From Martelella alba (GTDB lineage Bacteria > Pseudomonadota > Alphaproteobacteria > Rhizobiales > Rhizobiaceae), in assembly GCF_006516955.1 (NCBI RefSeq), contig NZ_VHLG01000018.1, positions 1 to 64,000 on the forward strand: a DNA stretch of 64,000 bases, given 5' to 3'. The translations under genes were made by a program, and so were the position numbers. Shown piece by piece: positions 9,389 through 18,479 of this stretch; the stretch's first letter is position 1, and each line of letters opens with the position of its first letter. The notes below the pieces were generated by a model, which saw only the letters and a list, made by a program, of their open reading frames with translations, did not search any database and was not told where the DNA came from.

Positions 9389-10648
9389 TCAAGCGTCGCG
9401 GTTGCAGACCTCCAGGGCCGTCAGCGCCAGGATCTTGCTGTGCGCGACCATGTCGTCGATATCCATGAACTCGTCGGCAAAGGCGCTCTTGATGCCATTC
9501 GGATGGCCGGGCCCGAACAGGACGCAGGGAATGCCGGCCTTCCAGAGGTGCGAGGTGTCGTCACCCGAATAGGAGCCGGGATTGTGGACGCCGACCAGCT
9601 CCGGCGGTTCGCCCATCACTTCGGTGCGGTATCTAACCACCGTCTTGACGATATCTTCGTCGGACGAGATCTCGAACGGTTCATGCCCCGTGGTGAGCGC
9701 CGTCGCGAAGAAGCGCGGAACCGGGATTTCGACCTTGTAGTCGAGCGAGGGATCTTCGGCCTTCACCTTATCCAGCGCCCGCTCGATATCCGCCTTGACG
9801 GTCTCGATGGTCTGGCCGGGCAGGAACCGGACATCGCACAGGATCGTGCAATAGTCCGAAACATAGTTCGGGCCCTTGAGATTGTAGTTGTCGCCGCGCC
9901 CGCCGATGATGGCGCCGACGTGAATGCTGGGAACGTCCGGCAGATCGGCGCGCGGCTCGAAGGTGAATTCCATCGCATCAACGGCCGGAATGACCTTCAG
10001 CATCTTCTGGATCGCGTCAATGCCGTTCTTCTTGTACATGATGTGCTCGGTCTTGCCCTTGACCGAGATGGCAACCTTGGTGACGCCGACATTCATGGTC
10101 AGCACGTTCCAGGTACCGAAAGGCTCGCAGCAGATCGCCATGTCGGTCCTGAAACCGCTCTTCATCAGCTGTTGCGTACCGTAGCCGCCCTGCAGCTCAC
10201 CGCAGACCAGCGCCACGACCAGATCGCCCTTGAGCCTGACACCGGACTTGCGGACCGCTTCCGCCGCATGGACGAAGCTTGCATCCGGCCCCTTCATGTT
10301 GATGACCCCGGCGCCATAAAGCCTGTTGCCGTCGACAAAGGGCTCGAACGGATCGCGCGACCAGCCGAAAGTGGTAACGGGGTCGGTGTCGAGGTGGCCG
10401 TTGAACATCAGGCTCTTGCCACCGCCGGTGCCCTTCAGGGTGGCGATGACCTGGCAAAGACCGTGATCCAGTTCCTGCAGCCAGACCTCATAGCCGCGTT
10501 CCTCGAACCAGGCCGCCATCTTGCGCACTAGTGTCGCCTCGTCGCCCTTGACGCTCGGGACCCGGATCATGTCGCAGGCAAGTCCGACCAGTTCGTCCCG
10601 GTCGACCTGATCCAGGATCGTTTTTGCCTCACCGCTGAATTCGGTCAT
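9389..10648 (-). CDS. M20-fold amidohydrolase-like protein, copy 2
   Basis: A 419-residue tandem paralogue of the neighbouring M20 gene, the same length with no gaps over almost its whole length. Differences cluster in the first 14 residues and in the middle dimerisation/lid domain (about residues 190-325), while the motif regions are identical, including the non-canonical Asn117, Leu152 and SAFADEF positions. Retention of the same substitutions in both copies argues that they are functional rather than decay. It lies 40 bases downstream of the ABC ATPase gene and probably shares its transcript. Function inferred only at fold level: hydrolysis of an amide or peptide bond in the imported substrate. 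Confidence 0.85.
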   Translation of the reverse strand: MTEFSGEAKTILDQVDRDELVGLACDMIRVPSVKGDEATLVRKMAAWFEERGYEVWLQELDHGLCQVIATLKGTGGGKSLMFNGHLDTDPVTTFGWSRDPFEPFVDGNRLYGAGVINMKGPDASFVHAAEAVRKSGVRLKGDLVVALVCGELQGGYGTQQLMKSGFRTDMAICCEPFGTWNVLTMNVGVTKVAISVKGKTEHIMYKKNGIDAIQKMLKVIPAVDAMEFTFEPRADLPDVPSIHVGAIIGGRGDNYNLKGPNYVSDYCTILCDVRFLPGQTIETVKADIERALDKVKAEDPSLDYKVEIPVPRFFATALTTGHEPFEISSDEDIVKTVVRYRTEVMGEPPELVGVHNPGSYSGDDTSHLWKAGIPCVLFGPGHPNGIKSAFADEFMDIDDMVAHSKILALTALEVCNRDA

Positions 10649-10687
10649 TGTTGAAGCCTTTCATAATGGAAGTTGCACGCCGCATGG

Positions 10688-12322
10688 TCACGGATTGACG
10701 AGACGCGGCATCTGATTGGCCATGCAGGCCTGGATAAGCTGATTGACATAAGGATGATCGGGCTCGGTGAACAGCCTTTCTGTCGGCGCCACGGTGATGA
10801 GTTTCCCGCGATACATCACCGCAACCCGGTCTGCGATGTAACGCACGACGCCCAGATCATGGGTGACGAACAGGATGGACAGGCCGAGGCGCTGACGCAG
10901 GTCGAGAAGCAGATCGAGCGCCGATTTCTGCACGGACACGTCGAGCGCCGATGTCGGCTCGTCGAGGATCATCACCGCAGGATCCTGCGCCAGGGCGCGG
11001 GCAATGCTAACGCGCTGACGCTCGCCGCCGGAGAGTTCGACAGGAAGACGCTTCAGATAGGTCTTCGGCAGCCGCACGTCTTCAAGAAGCTGCTCGGCCC
11101 GCTTCAGCCGGTCACGGCGGGCCACACCGGAAAGCGCCAGTGTGCGCATCAGTGTCCAGCCGATCGTGCGTTTCGGATTGAGCGTGCTCGTCGGGTCCTG
11201 AAACACCATCGACACGCGGGTACTCTCGCCGGCCGCGCCGATGGCGATCCGGCTATCGATATCCGGCTGGTAAAGCCCGGCAATCACACGGCTCAGTGTC
11301 GTCTTTCCCGACCCGCTCTCGCCGACGACGGCCAGGATCTCGCCTTTGACAAGATCAAGTCCGACATCGTCAAGCGCCTTGAAAACCGGTTCCCGGCGAC
11401 GCCCGCCGCGCTGCAATGGAAAGGTCACGCTGACCGATGACGCCGTCAGAACGCGATCCCGCGTCACGCTGAGGGTGGTTGCTTCGGGCACCCGGCCCCC
11501 GCGCGGCAACGCCACTTTCGGGCTCGCCTCCAGCAGCGCCCGCGTATAGTCGTGGTCCGGACAGGCAAACAGGCTTTGGGCGGCGCCGGCCTCGACTGCC
11601 TCGCCCTTGAACATGACCACCACGCGGTCGGCATGTTTGGCGACCAGACCGAGATTGTGGCTGATCAGGAGGATCGTCGTCCCCGTCTCGCGGCGCAACT
11701 CGTCGACAAGTTCCAGGATCGCCGCCTCGGTTGTGACATCGAGGCCGGTCGTCGGCTCGTCCATGACGATGACGTTGGGCTTGCACGACAGGGCCATCGC
11801 GATCACCACGCGCTGCAACTGTCCGCCGGACAGCTGGTGGGGGTAGCGGCCGGCGATCTGTTGCGGATCCGGCAGACGAACGCGCTCAAAAAGCGCGGCC
11901 ATGCGGGCTTCAGCGTCCTCGGCAGAAACGCCATGGACAGTCATGGCCTCGGCCACCTGACGGCCGACCGTCATCAGTGGATTGAGCGCGGTCATCGGGC
12001 TCTGATAGACCATGGCGATATTGCGTCCGCGCCAGTCACGCTGTGCCCGCCGCGAAAGCGAAGCAACATCCGTTCCACCGACACGGACATGGCCGGCGGC
12101 AATCCGGGCATTGGAGGGCAGATAGCCCATCAGCGCCATGCCGGCCGTCGACTTTCCCGATCCGGATTCACCGACGATACCAAGGCACTCGCCGCGGCGG
12201 ACGGAAAACGAGAGGTCCTTCACCGCCGGCTGATTGCAACCGCGATAGAAAACCGTCAGCCCGTCGATCACGACAGCGTCTTCGCCGCCTGCGTCTTTCT
12301 GTCTGATATGATCAGCACCCAT
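10688..12322 (-). CDS. Dipeptide-type ABC ATPase, fused double domain
   Basis: A 544-residue protein carrying two complete ABC ATPase domains, a fusion of the DppD and DppF type subunits. Each half has a Walker A (GESGSGKST and GESGSGKTT), a signature (LSGGQLQR and LSGGERQR) and a Walker B (VIVMDEPTTGLD and VMILDEPTSALD). It energises import through the two permeases encoded upstream. The start codon overlaps the stop of the preceding permease (ATGA), so translation is coupled. The C-terminus is short, without an extended oligopeptide-binding tail beyond VNQLIQ. It is followed closely by the M20 pair, which probably processes the imported compound. Confidence 0.93.
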   Translation of the reverse strand: MGADHIRQKDAGGEDAVVIDGLTVFYRGCNQPAVKDLSFSVRRGECLGIVGESGSGKSTAGMALMGYLPSNARIAAGHVRVGGTDVASLSRRAQRDWRGRNIAMVYQSPMTALNPLMTVGRQVAEAMTVHGVSAEDAEARMAALFERVRLPDPQQIAGRYPHQLSGGQLQRVVIAMALSCKPNVIVMDEPTTGLDVTTEAAILELVDELRRETGTTILLISHNLGLVAKHADRVVVMFKGEAVEAGAAQSLFACPDHDYTRALLEASPKVALPRGGRVPEATTLSVTRDRVLTASSVSVTFPLQRGGRRREPVFKALDDVGLDLVKGEILAVVGESGSGKTTLSRVIAGLYQPDIDSRIAIGAAGESTRVSMVFQDPTSTLNPKRTIGWTLMRTLALSGVARRDRLKRAEQLLEDVRLPKTYLKRLPVELSGGERQRVSIARALAQDPAVMILDEPTSALDVSVQKSALDLLLDLRQRLGLSILFVTHDLGVVRYIADRVAVMYRGKLITVAPTERLFTEPDHPYVNQLIQACMANQMPRLVNP

Positions 12323-13149
12323 CAGTTGGCCACCTCGTCAAGAATGAGATTGACCGAAAGCACGACAACCACGATCGCAAGTGCCGGAGCGATAACGACC
12401 CAGGGCGCAAAACTCATGTTCTGGCTGCCCTCGCTGATCATCAGCCCCCAGTCAGGTGTCGGCGGTTGCACGCCAAGACCGAGAAAGCCGAGGGCGGCAA
12501 GATTGAGGATGGTGTAGCTCACCCGGATACCGGCCTCGACAGCCAGAACCGAAACCATGTTGGGCAGGAGTTCGAGCGCCATGATTCCAACCGCGCTTTC
12601 ACCGCGGATCCGCGCAGCATCGACATAGGCCAGATGCGATACCCGCATGGCAGCCGTTCTTGCCACGCGCGAAACAGGCGGTACGAACATCACCGTCAGC
12701 GCGGCGATGAGCACGAGCGTGTTGCTGCCGAGGGCGGCAAGGATCAGAAGCGCGATCAGAAGCGATGGCAGCGCCAGAAACACATCCATGACCCGCATGA
12801 CGATGCCGTCGACCGTTCCGCCGTAATAGCCTGCGACCAGACCGACGGCCGTGCCGAGCACGATGGCGGCGGCGCTGCAGATCAAAGCGAGGCTCAGCGA
12901 AGATTGCGCGCCGACAAGCACACGGGTGAGCACATCGCGGCCGTAGTCATCGGTTCCGGCCCAATGCGCCCAGCTCGGTGGCTGCAGGGCGGCAAGCGGG
13001 TCGATTTCCACGGCATCATAAGGCGAAAGCCACGGCCCGAAGATGGCGGCAAGCGCCACGAGTGCAAGAACGAGGATGGCGACATAGCTCGGCAGCGGCA
13101 TGCGCCGGAACCTGATGGCGCGCGATGTCGGTAATTCGGTGACCGCCAT
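12322..13149 (-). CDS. Dipeptide-type ABC permease, DppC-like
   Basis: A 275-residue inner-membrane permease with an N-terminal TM helix (SYVAILVLALVALAAIFGPWL), the family N-terminal block (AGTDDYGRDVLTRVLVGAQ) and about five further TM helices. The cytoplasmic EAA-type loop (AARIRGESAVGIMALELLPN) contacts the ATPase. I prefer 13149 as start: GGGAG lies 8 bases upstream and overlaps the end of the preceding permease gene; the longer frame to 13245 would overlap that gene extensively. Confidence 0.92.
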   Translation of the reverse strand: MAVTELPTSRAIRFRRMPLPSYVAILVLALVALAAIFGPWLSPYDAVEIDPLAALQPPSWAHWAGTDDYGRDVLTRVLVGAQSSLSLALICSAAAIVLGTAVGLVAGYYGGTVDGIVMRVMDVFLALPSLLIALLILAALGSNTLVLIAALTVMFVPPVSRVARTAAMRVSHLAYVDAARIRGESAVGIMALELLPNMVSVLAVEAGIRVSYTILNLAALGFLGLGVQPPTPDWGLMISEGSQNMSFAPWVVIAPALAIVVVVLSVNLILDEVAN

Positions 13150-13153
13150 GGTA

Positions 13154-14104
13154 TCAGCTCCCGGCTCTGCTGCGCAGACGCGGGTCCAGCGCAAGGATGA
13201 CGAGGTCGGCGGCAAGATTGCCGAGGCAGACGACCAGCGAAACAAACAGTACAGCAGCCTGCAACAGCGGAATGTCGCGGTTCTGTACGGAGAAAACGAT
13301 CAGATTGCCCAGCCCCGGATAGGAAAACAGCGTCTCAATGACTGCCAGGCTGCCAAACATCCAGCCGAAGTTCAGGCCGATCGCGCTGATGGCGGGAGAC
13401 ACCGAATTGGGGAAGATGTGACGGAACACGGTCCGGCCCGGTGTCGCCCCTTTGAGCCTTGCCGTGCGGATAAAGTCTTCCTTCAGCGTCGACACGACCC
13501 CCGAACGCATCAGGCGGCCGACCTGTGCAAGGGTGAGAAGCGTGAGCGTGAGAACGGGCAGGACGAGAACCTGAGGGTCCTGCAGGGCCGATCCGTCGGT
13601 AATGCTGGTCGGCGGCAGAAGACCGAGCCTGTCGGAAAAGATCACGATCAGCAGCACGCCCCAGACAAATTCGGGAACGGATATGCCGAGGAGCCCCACG
13701 CCGGTCATCAGGTAGTCCGGTAACCGGTTACGATAGAGCCCGGACAGAAGACCGAGGATGAGCGCAAGCGGCACGCTGACCGCCATGGCGGCGACGGTCA
13801 GGATGGCGCTTTGCTCGAAACGGTCAATCACCAGAGGCGCAATCGGGGTCTGAAAGCTCATCGATGTGCCGAGGTCTCCCCGCACAGCGGCGAAAAGCCA
13901 GGACAGATAGCGGTGCCAGATGGGCTGGTTAAGGCCCATCTGTTCTCTCAGAGCAGCGAGATTGGTGTCGTTGGCGAAGACGTTCAGCTGCATCTGCGCG
14001 GCGTCACCGGGCAGAACCGAACCGGCGATGAAGATCAGAACCGATATCGCGAGCAGCGTGAGAACTGTTGCCAACAATCTCTTGCCAATAAATCCAAGCA
14101 TCAA
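13154..14104 (-). CDS. Dipeptide-type ABC permease, DppB-like
   Basis: A 316-residue permease of the DppB/OppB type. It begins with a membrane-anchoring helix (FIGKRLLATVLTLLAISVLIFI), has the large periplasmic loop typical of the B subunit, and ends with the conserved FSYPGLGNLIVFSVQNRDIPLLQ block. The EAA loop (RTARLKGATPGRTVFRHIFPN) is intact. It lies 10 bases downstream of the binding-protein gene and 4 bases upstream of the DppC-like gene, so the importer genes form one operon. Confidence 0.93.
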   Translation of the reverse strand: MMLGFIGKRLLATVLTLLAISVLIFIAGSVLPGDAAQMQLNVFANDTNLAALREQMGLNQPIWHRYLSWLFAAVRGDLGTSMSFQTPIAPLVIDRFEQSAILTVAAMAVSVPLALILGLLSGLYRNRLPDYLMTGVGLLGISVPEFVWGVLLIVIFSDRLGLLPPTSITDGSALQDPQVLVLPVLTLTLLTLAQVGRLMRSGVVSTLKEDFIRTARLKGATPGRTVFRHIFPNSVSPAISAIGLNFGWMFGSLAVIETLFSYPGLGNLIVFSVQNRDIPLLQAAVLFVSLVVCLGNLAADLVILALDPRLRSRAGS

Positions 14105-14114
14105 ACCGTGCCGA

Positions 14115-15665
14115 TTATGCGATTGTCACATATTTGAAATCGTGGAAGCCACGCGGGAAGGCATGGAAATTCTGAACCTTCTCCGACAATGCGACAACGA
14201 GCGGAACTTCATAAGGAACAAGGACATAGCCACGCGTGGCGATGATTTCCTGGATCTTGTCATAGATGGCCTTGCGCTTATTGGTGTCGAGTTCGACCTT
14301 GCCCTGATGAATGAGCTCGTCCAGTTCGGGATCGGAGAAGTATGGCGGCTCAGATGCCCCGCCATTATAGGAACCGTTCGATTCATAGAATGGCGCAACC
14401 GAAGCATCCGCACCGGCCTGAACGCCCCAGTAGAAGGTCACCAGCTCCTTCTTGCGATAGGCCTGGGTGCCGAGATCGCCGTTCGTCCAGGTGACGATCT
14501 TGAGATCGATGCCGATCGGCTTCAGCATGGCAGCATAGGCAACCGCCATCTTCTGCAATCCGAAACGCTCGGTGGTGGTATAGATATTGGCGCTGAAGCC
14601 CGACGGATAACCGGCCTCGGCCATCAGTGCCTTGGCCTTTTCGACATCGACAGCCGGCGGCTTGACATCGGCGTCGAAGAACGGGTTCGATGTCAGGATG
14701 ACATTGTCGGCCGTCGGCGTGGCAAGGCCGGCATAGGCGATCTGCGCCAATGCAGGGCGATCCATCATCAGCCGCATGGCTTCGCGCACCTGCGGCTTGG
14801 CAAAGCGCTCGTCGGAGGTGTTGATGTAGACGCTGTGGAAGCCGGCGCCGCTCGATTTTTCGAGCGCCAGGCCCTTGCGGCCATCGAGCTGGGGAACGAA
14901 TTGCGGTGAGACCTGGTTGATCAGATCGACGTGACCGCTGGTGAGCGAGGAAATCTGCGCATTGGCCTGAGCGATCGTCTCCTGCCGGATTTCATCGAGC
15001 CCGACGGCTTCGGGCGTGCGATAGTCCTTGTTGCCCTTGTAGACCAGCCGGGTGCCCGGCACGAACTCGGTCATCTGGTAGGGCCCGGTGCCATCGGGCG
15101 CGTTCGCAAGGCTCTCCTTGGTCGCGCCAGCAGGCAGGATCGAACCGTAATTGAGCGCCAGAGCGGTCAGGAAGTCAGCATAAGGATATTTCAGTTCAAA
15201 GGCGACGGTATGGTCGTCAACAGCCTGCACGCTCTTGACGGCATCGTAGAAAGAGCTTCCGTTGACCGGGTTTTCCGGATCAAGCAGACGCGAGAAGGTG
15301 AATTCGACATCATCCGCGGTGAACGGCTTTCCGGAATGAAACTTCGCGTCATCGGCAAGCGTGAAGGTCCAGGTGAGGCCGTCATCGCTGACCGTCCACG
15401 TCTTTGCCAGCAAAGGCTTGGGCACCATGTCCGAGCCAAGTTCGGTCAGCGTCTCATAGACCAGCCGGGAGAACTGAAACTCGTCGAGAAGGTTCTGCGA
15501 GGCGGGATCCAGGATCTGCGCGGAACCGGACCAGGCCATGCGCAAAACGCCACTCTCGCTTTGTGCCCTTGCCTCACCAAGAGGCCCAAGCACTGCGAAA
15601 GCGGCAGCGGCGGCCACCCCGGCCGAGCCCGTCTTGAGAAAATCGCGCCTGCTTGTCGTTACCAT
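14115..15665 (-). CDS. ABC substrate-binding protein, family 5, Tat-exported
   Basis: A 516-residue periplasmic binding protein of the DppA/OppA family (SBP_bac_5). The N-terminus is a Tat signal: SRRDFLK twin-arginine motif, an Ala-rich hydrophobic stretch and an ARA-Q cleavage site near residue 34. The mature protein has the family signature blocks (SGKPFTADDVEFTFSRLLDP and VREAMRLMMDRPALAQIAYAG). Export by Tat means it folds in the cytoplasm first. GGAG lies upstream of the ATG. It heads the importer operon; substrates of the family range from peptides to glutathione, opines and nickel, so the ligand is not known. The company of HyuAB and M20 proteins suggests a peptide or cyclic-amide ligand. 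Confidence 0.92.
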   Translation of the reverse strand: MVTTSRRDFLKTGSAGVAAAAAFAVLGPLGEARAQSESGVLRMAWSGSAQILDPASQNLLDEFQFSRLVYETLTELGSDMVPKPLLAKTWTVSDDGLTWTFTLADDAKFHSGKPFTADDVEFTFSRLLDPENPVNGSSFYDAVKSVQAVDDHTVAFELKYPYADFLTALALNYGSILPAGATKESLANAPDGTGPYQMTEFVPGTRLVYKGNKDYRTPEAVGLDEIRQETIAQANAQISSLTSGHVDLINQVSPQFVPQLDGRKGLALEKSSGAGFHSVYINTSDERFAKPQVREAMRLMMDRPALAQIAYAGLATPTADNVILTSNPFFDADVKPPAVDVEKAKALMAEAGYPSGFSANIYTTTERFGLQKMAVAYAAMLKPIGIDLKIVTWTNGDLGTQAYRKKELVTFYWGVQAGADASVAPFYESNGSYNGGASEPPYFSDPELDELIHQGKVELDTNKRKAIYDKIQEIIATRGYVLVPYEVPLVVALSEKVQNFHAFPRGFHDFKYVTIA

Positions 15666-15954
15666 TCCAGAACTCTCCTTCTTGAACCCCTTGTTTGATA
15701 TTGCAGTGAGATTGGACGAGCGATGGCGTCACGAACAGAGTTGTAGCCGCCAATTTGTCGGTCTGTGAGCGCCATTCGCGCATGGCAGCGCGTTGTGACT
15801 CCCGTCAAAGAGAATAAAAGACGAAAATGGGGCAAACCGGCTTCAACCGAGGAACATGACCAAAATGCGGCTGCGTTTGCGAGGCCAATGTCAGGCGCAA
15901 CCGGAGCTGGCGCAGATCCGGAGATCAGCGGGCAGAACAATGATTGCCGCAACC
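15666..15954. promoter_or_regulatory. Promoter region of the importer operon
   Basis: This gap of about 290 bases lies between the MFS gene and the start of the leftward operon that begins with the Tat-exported binding protein. It must carry the operon promoter. I see no clear -35/-10 pair or strong palindrome, and no gene. Confidence 0.35.
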
Positions 15955-17187
15955 TCAGTATCTGCGGACAGCCCAGGTGAGAACAAGGCCGGCGGCGGCA
16001 ATCAGAACCACGACCAGCCCGAAAACATCAAATGCATTTCCAAGACCAATCCTGTCGATCAGGAGGCCCATTGCCAGCGTTGGCAGCGCGTTTAACAGAT
16101 AGCCGACGATATAAAATCCGGAAATATAGGTTGCGCGCCGCGCCCTTGAGGCCGACGAACTCGCAAGCCCGAGCGCGCCGACAAAACACGCCCCATAAGC
16201 AAAACCGCAGGCGGCCATCAGCCCCAGCACCAGGTAGCCGTGCCGGCTACCTGCCAGTGCCAGCAAGACCAGCTGAACGACGATGATGCCAACCAGACCG
16301 GCGCCGATCGATCGGCGCGGTCCGGCACGCCCGCAAAGCGCCTGCCCCAGTCCGGCAAACAACTGGAATATCGCCGCGATCATGCCCGCCAGACCTGCAC
16401 CTTGAAGGCCATAGAGCTTTTTGCCCAGATCCGCACCGACGGCCATAATGAACGAACCCAGCATCCAGGCAATCCCCACCGCAAGACAGGAAAGCACGAA
16501 TAGCGGTATGACCGCCCGGCTTCTTTCTTCGGGATCGTCCTCACCGGATTTTGCCACGCCCTGCATCCTCCAGTCTGGCCAGCTGGACACAGCCAGCCCC
16601 AGTCCGGCCACGCAGGAGACGACAACGATGAACAGAAACGGCGAAACGGTCGGCGCAAAATTCAGGGCCATCGCCGCAGAACTCATCAGCGGCCCGCCGG
16701 CCGCACCGCCGGTGAATGCCAGGGTCGCGAGTATTGCCGCCTGCCCCCGTTTGTGCGGCGGCGACAATTCATAAAGCGATGCGGATGCCATCGCGGTAAT
16801 GCCACCCGTACCGATACCGTTCAGGAACCGCCCCGCAAGTAGCATGGTCACGTCATTTGCAAATGCAAAGGTCAGTGCTCCAGCCGCCGTGATGACCAGG
16901 CCGGGCAGCATCATGCGGCGGGGATCGGTAACGGACGAGCCGATCCGCGATGATACCAGAAGCGCAACGAGCGTTCCCAGAGCATAGGTGGCAAAAATCT
17001 CGGTCACCATGGCATGGCTGAGCGAGAACGTCTGCAGGTAGGTGGGATAGAGCGGGCTCGGAGCGGTGCTGCCGAGAAGAGCTGCAAAGACCGCGAGCGC
17101 GACCGAAGCGCGGGCCAGGAGATAGGATGGAACAGGGTGCATGGTGTGAGCTGATTGAGACTGGTTTGATCGGATTGAAGACGACAT
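15955..17187 (-). CDS. MFS transporter, sugar/drug efflux type
   Basis: A 12-TM major facilitator of about 410 residues. The family loop 2-3 motif is degenerate (SSRIGSSVTDPRRMM), and the RFLNGIGTGGI segment in TM4 is typical of efflux-type MFS proteins. The N-terminal context SPLYPTYLQTF matches a common group of small-molecule exporters. Start choice is uncertain: 17187 gives a short hydrophilic leader, 17142 begins MHPVPSYLLARASV just before TM1; neither has a strong ribosome site, and the longest frame (17370) has an untypical leader. It stands alone between the importer operon and the transposon remnants. Confidence 0.82.
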   Translation of the reverse strand: MSSSIRSNQSQSAHTMHPVPSYLLARASVALAVFAALLGSTAPSPLYPTYLQTFSLSHAMVTEIFATYALGTLVALLVSSRIGSSVTDPRRMMLPGLVITAAGALTFAFANDVTMLLAGRFLNGIGTGGITAMASASLYELSPPHKRGQAAILATLAFTGGAAGGPLMSSAAMALNFAPTVSPFLFIVVVSCVAGLGLAVSSWPDWRMQGVAKSGEDDPEERSRAVIPLFVLSCLAVGIAWMLGSFIMAVGADLGKKLYGLQGAGLAGMIAAIFQLFAGLGQALCGRAGPRRSIGAGLVGIIVVQLVLLALAGSRHGYLVLGLMAACGFAYGACFVGALGLASSSASRARRATYISGFYIVGYLLNALPTLAMGLLIDRIGLGNAFDVFGLVVVLIAAAGLVLTWAVRRY

Positions 17188-17593
17188 GCCTGAGACAGTC
17201 AGAGGGCTGTGATAGTGCATAAGCCCTTGAATAGATGATGCGAATTCATTGTGGAAAATGGGAGAGCTGACGCTGCCATCGGCTTTCGAACTCCGAAAAG
17301 CCGAACAGCATACCGGCAAGGCACTGGACAAACTGAACGTCAAATAGATTGACCAAGAGGGCATAGTCAAGGGACATCGCCAGATAGACGGCCGGTTCGG
17401 GGCCGCAATCCGCCTCTCTTCGGCATGTTCTTCTTCGCCCGGAATGTCGCTCTCAACGCCTTAAGCACAGAAATTTGCGACAGGCCCACGAAACCTGCCC
17501 TATGGGGAAAACACGCATTCCGGGCACGGATTGAAATGTGCATTAAATAGGGATTTATTTGACATAACCGCACACCTTATCTTCCCTCATTTA

Positions 17594-17620
17594 TGTCCGA
17601 TAATTTTGCATTATCGGACA
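17594..17620. repeat. 11-bp inverted repeat, TGT/ACA ended
   Basis: TGTCCGATAAT (17594-17604) and ATTATCGGACA (17610-17620) are perfect inverted copies around a 5-base centre. The outermost bases are TGT and ACA, as at the ends of Tn7/Mu-like elements, and the repeat sits just beyond the tniB remnant. It could be a collapsed pair of transposon ends, a hairpin, or an operator. No second copy was found by eye. Confidence 0.5.
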
Positions 17621-17639
17621 CAATAACGGAGCAGGCGAA

Positions 17640-18450
17640 ATCACGTCCTGTCGTTCGCTCTTTATCGGTGGACAGCGTGCATTTAGCGTCGGATTGATGA
17701 GAATTCACGTTCATTGAGCGAACTGGGTTCACGATCAATACTCGGGCTATGGACAGGCTCTCGTCGAGCAGAGCCTGAAAATTCGCTCCAATCGTCCCTG
17801 CGATCGAAATCTCGCACACAGCCGACATGCCGGCGGAGATGGATTTCATGAGACAGCGTGATACGATGCACAGTCTCACGAAATCTGAAAACATCTGAAG
17901 ATCATAGCGCGGCCGGACCAGTGACATTTCCGGCGAATGTAACGTCGACAAGCTCTTCCCGAACGCACTCCCGTTTACGCCGCGACAGGTTTTCCGCAGA
18001 GAGCCCGTACGGATTCATCAGAATTCGACGCGCAAGACGCTCATATTCAGCAGCCATTTCGATTAGCCGGAAAGCCCATAACGACACAGACGAGCGGAAC
18101 CTTCAGGTCGTTTGCGAGGAACCGCAATGCATTCAGAAATATCCGTTACTGCCGGTAGGTGCCCACCAACATGCCCGGACCTCATCGAATACGATCATCC
18201 TGGCTTCGATGGGAGCCAGCACCCCAGCAACCAGCCCTGTCGTAGCGCCGATCGACTGGCATAATGTAGCCGGATGCGCCCACTCGAACCAAGCGATCTG
18301 TCTTGATCCATGCAATAGGCTCGCTGCCAGGCAAGGCGGCGTAGCGGCGGTGGCGTTCGTAGAGATGTTTGGCCCCCTCCGCTTTCATGACCATTCCTCG
18401 ACCCATAGGCGGCAACCATGCTCCAATCGATCGGTACATCATTCTTGGTT
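17640..18450 (-). pseudogene. tniB-like ATPase remnant, frameshifted
   Basis: Conserved pieces of a TniB-type AAA+ transposition ATPase appear in different minus-strand frames. An N-terminal piece reads HRRYAALPGSEPIAWIKTDR (about 18290-18370). The Walker B region reads ARMIVFDEV, near 18185-18210. Then FLNALRFLANDLKVPLVCV follows across about 18075-18140, and a C-terminal piece contains AGTIGANFQALLDES near 17745-17800. Stops and frame changes separate them and the Walker A segment is gone. It is therefore a decayed gene, lying after the tniA remnant in the usual tniA-tniB order. Boundaries are approximate. Confidence 0.7.
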
Positions 18451-18479
18451 TTCACTCGCCCGATCACGGGCGTTGTTTT

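Larger units (their letters stand above)
7991..10648 (-). repeat. Tandem gene duplication (M20 pair)
   Basis: Two direct copies offset by 1398 bases. Long identical nucleotide tracts are visible, for example from the stop-proximal region through the GPGHPNG block, and protein identity is about 90 percent by eye. The 138-base spacer between them is not part of either coding region. Confidence 0.85.

Noticed and set aside
8042-10531. Two long plus-strand frames
   Set aside because: Both mirror the M20 pair and resemble one another only because those genes are duplicates.
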